This document shows positions 58,143 through 64,000 of a stretch of 64,000 bases of DNA, piece by piece. How positions within the stretch are numbered: the stretch's first letter is position 1; the number at the start of each line of letters is the position of its first letter. This DNA is from Sulfuritalea sp. Its GTDB lineage: Bacteria > Pseudomonadota > Gammaproteobacteria > Burkholderiales > Rhodocyclaceae. The notes under the pieces are model-generated. The model was not told the origin of the DNA and did no database searches. It saw only the letters and a list, made by a program, of their open reading frames with translations. The translations under genes were made by a program, and so were the position numbers. The stretch spans positions 1 through 64,000 of the forward strand of contig JAUSCI010000075.1 of NCBI GenBank assembly GCA_030651305.1. The letters run 5' to 3'.

Positions 58143-58688
58143 ATGGCACAGGATCAGAACGCGCTCGTCTGGCTGGACATGGAAATGACCGGCCTCAGTC
58201 CCGACAATGATCGCATCATAGAGCTGGCGATGGTTGTCACCAACTCGAATCTGGAGGTGGTGGCCGAAGCGCCGACCTGGGTGGTGCATCAGTCCGATGC
58301 GGTGCTCGACGCCATGGACGACTGGAACCGCAAGACCCATGGCCGCTCCGGCCTGATACAGCGGGTCAAGGATTCGATTCTCAGCGAGGCCGAGGTCGAA
58401 GTCCAGGCGCTGGTATTTCTGCGGCGTCACGTGCCGCGCCAGACGACGCCGATGTGCGGCAATTCGATTTGCCAGGATAGGCGCTTCATGGCGCGCTACA
58501 TGCCAAAACTCGAAGACTGGTTCCATTACCGGAATCTCGACGTATCGACCCTCAAGGAATTGTGCAAGCGCTGGAAGCCGGAAGTGGCGAAGGGACTGAA
58601 GAAGCATGGTCGGCACGAGGCGCTGGCGGATATCCTTGAGTCGATCGACGAACTCAAGTATTACCGCGAGCATTTCCTCAAGCTGTAA
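58143..58688 (+). CDS. orn: Oligoribonuclease
   Basis: [37 protein letters not shown]. Confidence 0.98.
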   Translation: MAQDQNALVWLDMEMTGLSPDNDRIIELAMVVTNSNLEVVAEAPTWVVHQSDAVLDAMDDWNRKTHGRSGLIQRVKDSILSEAEVEVQALVFLRRHVPRQTTPMCGNSICQDRRFMARYMPKLEDWFHYRNLDVSTLKELCKRWKPEVAKGLKKHGRHEALADILESIDELKYYREHFLKL

Positions 58689-58700
58689 TCGGAATAATGA

Positions 58701-60308
58701 TCACTCGGCACGGCGATACAGCCGCAAGCGTTCGCTCTTGTCGCCGGGGCGCGAGGTTTCGCGGATCAGCGTCCATCCGGCGAGTTCTTTTTCGGAGCGC
58801 GGCGCGGTCTGCATGATGAGGTAGCGGCAATCCTTGGCGCGGTTGCCGCCGATGGTGCGGATGCCGTTGAAGTAATCCAGCGAGGCGCGTTGCGCCAGAC
58901 CGAGGTTGCGTCGTGCGATGCAGCCGGGATGATTGCCCAGTGCGTGGCGAAAGTCGGCGCTGACACTACGGTAACTTTTTCCGTAATCGATCCAGGGCAG
59001 CCAGAGTGCCATCAACAGCAGCCAGATGGTCGTCAGCCCGACGCTCCAGCGCGCTGCGGCGCGCCAGGGCGAGCGCGGGGTGCGCAGCATCACCGCTATC
59101 CAGCCGACACTGGCCGCGATTGCCAGCACGATGGCAAGGGTGGATGCCTCGGCAATGAAACCCGGAGCCGGTTTGCTGAAGTTCTTGGCGATCCGCGCCG
59201 GTTCCCCGGTCAGCATGGAAATTCCGCCGAGCCAGATCAGCGCCGCGATGAGTGTGAAGGTCATCATGCCGAACCAGTCGAAAGCGCTGGCGGCCCCGCG
59301 CCGCAGGCGGCCCGCGCCAGCCGCCGCCAGCAGGGTGAGGGGGACGAGGGCCGGCAGGAGCGCAGTCGCTTTGGGCTCGTCCGCAAAAAACGCCACCAGT
59401 GCGGCTACGCTGGCAGCCAGCAGCATGACGGTTGGCGGCTTGACGAGGTGCCTGCGTTCCAGCCAAAGGCTCCACACGGCCAGCGGCAGCACGGGCCAAC
59501 TGGCCCAGGCCAGCAGTTCAAAATGATTGCGACTGAAACCGCCGCGCAATGTCGCGCTGCCCTTTTCGGCGATCCACCAGAGATCGAACAGGGCGGGGGC
59601 TTGCTGCCAGAGCAGGAACGGCCACGGCACCATCAGCATGAGCGCGATTGCTGCCGCGGCCAGCCAGGCGACGAGGCTGCCCCGCGTGCGCCAGGCCGGG
59701 TGCAGGGCCAGCATCAGCCCGGTCGCCAGTTGAATGGCGGCGCTATCGATACCGGCACCGAGAAAGCCGATACCGATCCCGGCGCCAAAGAGCAATCCGC
59801 CATGCAATGGCACTTGTTGCCAGCGGGAAAGGCCCCAAAGGGAGATGATGAAACCGGAAATGGAGACTATCGCCGGTTGGGCCTCGTGCAGCGGCACCAG
59901 CAGGCCCAGCGTGCCGATGGCGAGCAAGGGCGCGGCCAGAGCGGCGCTGGCGCCGAGAAGTTGCTGCGCCATGCGCGAAAGGATGGCGAGGAAGACGCCG
60001 CCGAACAGAACCGAAGCGAGACGGGCAGCATCGTGCCAAGGCAGCAACCCTCCCAGCAACTTGCCGCACAGTGCCGCCACCCAGTGATACAGCGGCGGCG
60101 AAACCAGCCAGGGGTCGCCGGCGATGCGCGGCACCAGCCAGTCGCCACCAGCCATGCCGAAAGCGACACCGAGGTGCAGGACGTCGTCCGCCTTCCAGGG
60201 GTCATGCCCTACCGTTCCCGCCAGCAGCCAGATGGCGCACAGAAGCAGTGTGCCGTACCGGGCCAGGGCTGGTGCGGGGGAGTGGTTGCGGTCGGTCAGA
60301 TCGGGCAC
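58701..60308 (-). CDS. ArnT-like glycosyltransferase family 39 protein
   Basis: VGHDPWKADDVLHLGVAFGMAGGDWLVPRIAGDPWLVSPPLYHWVAALCGKLLG. Confidence 0.85.
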   Translation of the reverse strand: MPDLTDRNHSPAPALARYGTLLLCAIWLLAGTVGHDPWKADDVLHLGVAFGMAGGDWLVPRIAGDPWLVSPPLYHWVAALCGKLLGGLLPWHDAARLASVLFGGVFLAILSRMAQQLLGASAALAAPLLAIGTLGLLVPLHEAQPAIVSISGFIISLWGLSRWQQVPLHGGLLFGAGIGIGFLGAGIDSAAIQLATGLMLALHPAWRTRGSLVAWLAAAAIALMLMVPWPFLLWQQAPALFDLWWIAEKGSATLRGGFSRNHFELLAWASWPVLPLAVWSLWLERRHLVKPPTVMLLAASVAALVAFFADEPKATALLPALVPLTLLAAAGAGRLRRGAASAFDWFGMMTFTLIAALIWLGGISMLTGEPARIAKNFSKPAPGFIAEASTLAIVLAIAASVGWIAVMLRTPRSPWRAAARWSVGLTTIWLLLMALWLPWIDYGKSYRSVSADFRHALGNHPGCIARRNLGLAQRASLDYFNGIRTIGGNRAKDCRYLIMQTAPRSEKELAGWTLIRETSRPGDKSERLRLYRRAE

Positions 60309-60331
60309 GTTGCCAAGTTCCGGTCACCAGT

Positions 60332-60362
60332 AAAAAAGGCAGCCCGCAGGCTGCCCGTTTTG
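60332..60362 (-). terminator. Rho-independent terminator downstream of rpmE
   Basis: Minus strand GGCAGCC-TGCG-GGCTGCC-TTTTTT. Confidence 0.85.
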
Positions 60363-60387
60363 CACTGCCTGCCGCGCTGGCGCAGCT

Positions 60388-60597
60388 TCAGGCCGCCTTC
60401 TTGCTGTACTTCTGGCGGAAACGCTCGACACGGCCGGCGGTGTCGACGATCTTCTGCTTGCCGGTGTAGAACGGATGGCAGGCGGAGCAGACTTCGATGT
60501 GCAGCGGCTTGCCGCTGGTGGAGGCGGTGGTGAACTTGTTGCCGCAGCTGCAGGTAACTTCGATTTCGGCGTATTTGGGGTGAATGCCGTCTTTCAT
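60388..60597 (-). CDS. rpmE: 50S ribosomal protein L31
   Basis: [60 protein letters not shown]. Confidence 0.99.
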   Translation of the reverse strand: MKDGIHPKYAEIEVTCSCGNKFTTASTSGKPLHIEVCSACHPFYTGKQKIVDTAGRVERFRQKYSKKAA

Positions 60598-60690
60598 TTG
60601 ATTTCCTTTCGGGGTGCGAGCGCGGCTCGTGGGTTTGGCGAACCGACAGAGCGCGGGATTATCCGCTAATTTTCAAGTATGTGCAATCAA

Positions 60691-61950
60691 TCAGCGTTGG
60701 CGCATGGCGTCGAAGAACTCGCCGTTGTTCTTGGTTGCCTTGACCTTGTCGAGCAGGAACTCCATGGCTTCCATATCGTCCATGTTGTACAGGAGCTTCC
60801 TCAGGATCCACATTTTCTGCAGCACGGCGGGTACCAGCAGCAGTTCCTCGCGGCGCGTACCCGAACGGTTGACGTTGATCGCCGGATAGACGCGTTTCTC
60901 CGCCATCTTGCGGTCGAGGTGGATTTCCATGTTGCCGGTGCCCTTGAATTCCTCGTAGATCACGTCGTCCATGCGCGAGCCGGTTTCGATCAGCGCCGTG
61001 GCGATGATGGTCAGCGAGCCACCCTCCTCAATGTTGCGCGCGGCGCCGAAGAAGCGCTTGGGCTTTTGCAGGGCGTTGGCGTCCACGCCGCCGGTCAGGA
61101 CCTTGCCCGAGGCCGGCTGCACCGTGTTGTAGGCGCGCGCCAGGCGGGTGATGGAATCGAGCAGGATCACCACGTCGCGCTTGTGCTCGACCAGGCGCTT
61201 GGCCTTTTCGATGACCATTTCCGCCACCTGGACGTGGCGCGTGGCCGGTTCGTCGAAGGTGGAGGCGATCACTTCGCCCTTGACGGTGCGGGACATTTCC
61301 GTCACTTCTTCCGGTCGCTCGTCGATCAACAGGACGATCAGCGTGACATCGGGATGGTTGGTGGTGATGGCGTGGGCCACGTGCTGCATCAGCACGGTCT
61401 TGCCGGCCTTGGGCGGCGATACGATCAGGCCGCGCTGGCCCTTGCCGATCGGCGCGATCATGTCGATGTTGCGGCTGGTGATGTTCTCTTCGCTGCGGAT
61501 GTCGCGCTCCAGCAGCATGTGATTCGTCGGGTGCAGCGGCGTCAGGTTTTCGAACAGGATCTTGTGTTTCGAAGCTTCCGGCGATTCGCCATTGACGCGA
61601 TCCACCTTGACCAGGGCGAAATAGCGTTCGCCTTCCTTGGGCGAGCGGATTTCGCCTTCGATGGTGTCGCCGGAACGCAGGTTGAAGCGGCGCACCTGGC
61701 TCGGGCTGATGTAGATATCGTCGGTGCTGGAGAGGTAGGACTCCTCGGGCGCGCGCAGGAAACCGAAGCCGTCGGGCAGAATTTCGAGGACGCCGTCGCC
61801 GAAGATGGTTTCGCCCTTCCTGGCCTGGTTCTTCAGCAGGGCGTAGATCAGTTCCTGCTTGCGCAACCGGTTGGCGCCTTCAATGTTGTTGGCGGCCGCC
61901 ATCTCCAGCAACTGGCTGACATGATGGGCTTTGAGCTCGGATAGGTGCAT
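60691..61950 (-). CDS. rho: Transcription termination factor Rho
   Basis: [19 protein letters not shown] ... [23 protein letters not shown]. Confidence 0.99.
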   Translation of the reverse strand: MHLSELKAHHVSQLLEMAAANNIEGANRLRKQELIYALLKNQARKGETIFGDGVLEILPDGFGFLRAPEESYLSSTDDIYISPSQVRRFNLRSGDTIEGEIRSPKEGERYFALVKVDRVNGESPEASKHKILFENLTPLHPTNHMLLERDIRSEENITSRNIDMIAPIGKGQRGLIVSPPKAGKTVLMQHVAHAITTNHPDVTLIVLLIDERPEEVTEMSRTVKGEVIASTFDEPATRHVQVAEMVIEKAKRLVEHKRDVVILLDSITRLARAYNTVQPASGKVLTGGVDANALQKPKRFFGAARNIEEGGSLTIIATALIETGSRMDDVIYEEFKGTGNMEIHLDRKMAEKRVYPAINVNRSGTRREELLLVPAVLQKMWILRKLLYNMDDMEAMEFLLDKVKATKNNGEFFDAMRQR

Positions 61951-62121
61951 GGACTACCTGCGCAGAAATTCCGGCGGGAAGCGTCGGAACAGAGGGGTAT
62001 AGGGGATGAATTCAGGAAAGAATTCGATCGGGGGGGAATCGAATCGGCGCCCTTAAGGCGTGGGCGCCTGCCTTGCTTTTCAGCGGCCCGGAACTAGACT
62101 CCGGGACCGAATGTAACGGGA

Positions 62122-62448
62122 TCAGAGATTGCTGTCAATGAATGCTGTAAGTTGGGATTTGGACAGGGCGCCCACTTTTTGCGCCTCGACGCTGCCGCCC
62201 TTGAACAGCAGCAGGGTCGGGATGCCACGGATGCCGAACTCTCCGGGAACCTTCGGGTTGTCGTCAATGTTCAGCTTGGCCACGCGCAGCTTGCCCGAAT
62301 AATCCCTGGCTACCTCGTCGAGAATCGGGGCGATCATCTTGCAGGGGCCGCACCACTCGGCCCAGAAGTCGACCAGAGTGGGCAGGGCGGAGTCAAGCAC
62401 TTCCGTCTTGAAAGTACTGTCGGTAACGTGGTGAATGTGTTCGCTCAT
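62122..62448 (-). CDS. trxA: Thioredoxin
   Basis: [23 protein letters not shown]. Confidence 0.98.
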   Translation of the reverse strand: MSEHIHHVTDSTFKTEVLDSALPTLVDFWAEWCGPCKMIAPILDEVARDYSGKLRVAKLNIDDNPKVPGEFGIRGIPTLLLFKGGSVEAQKVGALSKSQLTAFIDSNL

Positions 62449-62630
62449 GGATTCCTCGGGAAGTTTTGCGTTCCGCTTGCCGCATCCGCGGCCGGGTGGC
62501 GCGATGAATTGCAGCGAAGCAGCCGCATGCATGACCGAATCCTAGCAAAAAAAAGCCGCCATGGCGAACTCTGCCTTGCGCCAATAGCGCATGACGATGG
62601 TACATTGTCTGCTGAAACTGGAGCGAAGCC

Positions 62631-62954
62631 ATGACCTACGTTGTCACTGAATCCTGCATCAAATGCAAATACACCGATTGCGTGGATGTTTGCCCCGTGG
62701 ATTGTTTCCATGAGGGGCCGAACTTTCTCGTGATAGATCCCGAGGAATGCATCGACTGCACGTTGTGCGTTGCCGAGTGCCCGGTCGAGGCTATCTGTGC
62801 CGAGGATGATGTTCCGGCCGGACAGGAGCACTTCATAGCCCTGAATGCCGAACTGGCGAAAACCTGGCCGGTCATCATCGAGCGCAAGGAGCCGCCGCCC
62901 GATGCCGACGAATGGGTTGAAAAGACTGACAAGCTGAAGTTGCTGGAGCGCTGA
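62631..62954 (+). CDS. fdxA: 7Fe ferredoxin FdxA
   Basis: [55 protein letters not shown]. Confidence 0.97.
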   Translation: MTYVVTESCIKCKYTDCVDVCPVDCFHEGPNFLVIDPEECIDCTLCVAECPVEAICAEDDVPAGQEHFIALNAELAKTWPVIIERKEPPPDADEWVEKTDKLKLLER

Positions 62955-63032
62955 AACGGCCTCGGCTGTGAGGCGTTGCCTGGCTGGCGGGGCATCGCCG
63001 GGTCTCTGGCTGATTCCCGGTAGTCGCGCCGG

Positions 63033-63935
63033 ATGATCTCCCGCAAATATCTCTACCTGATTGCGCTGGCGCGAGAGAAGCACTTCGGCCGCGCGGCTGC
63101 GGCCTGCCATGTTTCGCCGTCGACGCTTTCAGCCGCGATCCGCGATCTGGAAACCGAACTGGGCGTCGCGGTAGTAGAGCGCGGCAAGCAGTTCGCCGGG
63201 CTGACGCCGGAAGGCCGCAGCGTGGTCGAATACGCCCAGCGCATGGCGGCCAGCGCGGAAGGTCTCAAGCAGGAACTGGCGAAGCAGCGCGACGGGCTCA
63301 CGGGGCGTTTGCGCCTCGGCGTGATACCCACCGCGCTGACCGTGGTCGCCGCGCTGACGGCCTCGTTTGCCCGGCGCCATGCGCGGGTCACGGCGGAGGT
63401 GCTCTCGCTTGCCACCGACGAGATCCTTGCGCGCTTGCGCCGCTTCGAACTCGATGCCGGCATCGTCTATGTGGAATCGGCGCAGGCTCCCGGATTCAGT
63501 ATCGTCCCCGTCTGGCGCGAGCGCCACGTGCTGCTGACGGCTGCCGATGGCCGCTTTGTCGGTCGCGAGACCGTGAGTTGGGCCGAGGCGGCCAGTGTCC
63601 CGTTGTGCCTGCTGACACCCGACATGCAGAACCGCAAGACCATCGACGCCGTCTTCGCAAAAGTCGGCGCCGGCGTTGCGCCGATGCTGGAAACCAATTC
63701 CATCATCAGCATCCTGGCCCATGTTGGCTCCGGCCATTGGTCGTCGATCGTGCCGCGCAGCGTGCTGGAGCAGGTCGGTACGCCGCCCGGGGTGATCGCC
63801 ATCGAACTGGTCGAGCCGGCTGTGGATTGGGCCACAGGACTCGTCACCCTTGCCCGTGAGCCGCAGCCGCCGATGGTGGTGGCGCTGATCGCCGAGGCGA
63901 AAGCGCTGGCCGAGTCGTTCGAGAAACCCGCATAG
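63033..63935 (+). CDS. LysR family transcriptional regulator
   Basis: ALAREKHFGRAAAACHVSPSTLSAAIRDLETELGVAVVERG. Confidence 0.95.
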   Translation: MISRKYLYLIALAREKHFGRAAAACHVSPSTLSAAIRDLETELGVAVVERGKQFAGLTPEGRSVVEYAQRMAASAEGLKQELAKQRDGLTGRLRLGVIPTALTVVAALTASFARRHARVTAEVLSLATDEILARLRRFELDAGIVYVESAQAPGFSIVPVWRERHVLLTAADGRFVGRETVSWAEAASVPLCLLTPDMQNRKTIDAVFAKVGAGVAPMLETNSIISILAHVGSGHWSSIVPRSVLEQVGTPPGVIAIELVEPAVDWATGLVTLAREPQPPMVVALIAEAKALAESFEKPA

Positions 63936-64000
63936 GCCTTCGTTATTTCCCGCTTTCGCTTTTGCCGCAGGCAGGGTACAAAGCACCATGGATAGCCTTG

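Noticed and set aside
61951-62121. Possible tRNA or structured RNA between rho and trxA
   Set aside because: No cloverleaf or convincing stem-loop with U-run could be recognised by eye.

Overview
The window is a GC-rich, probably betaproteobacterial chromosome segment (Rhodocyclales-like by impression only). Conserved housekeeping blocks are interrupted by two accessory regions. (1) About 20.5-31.8 kb: a minus-strand integron gene-cassette array with 11 clear, mutually similar attC sites. No integrase ORF is visible in the window, so it is CALIN-like. Cargo is mostly small unknown, exported or membrane proteins plus an intact-looking eukaryotic-like protein kinase. The distal (left) end is eroded. 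A cluster of three overlapping palindromes sits at the proximal (attI-side) boundary. (2) About 44-52.5 kb: a patchwork of small modules: a Phd/PIN toxin-antitoxin pair between 101-bp direct repeats, a tightly coupled three-gene operon (2-TM micro-protein, DUF6884-like, GIY-YIG-like), a stand-alone PD-(D/E)XK-like protein, and a DUF2283 pair lying between a 5'-nucleotidase gene and a divergent copy of its 3' end. A dispersed motif, GCCGTnnCGCCAGCGCCGACTyyt, occurs at least 13 times in the window (8 exact copies of the 12-bp core). It occurs inside unrelated CDSs in different reading frames and at most module boundaries of region 2. I did not find rRNA, tRNA, CRISPR arrays or transposase genes. 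All family names are assigned by eye from the supplied translations; no search was run.
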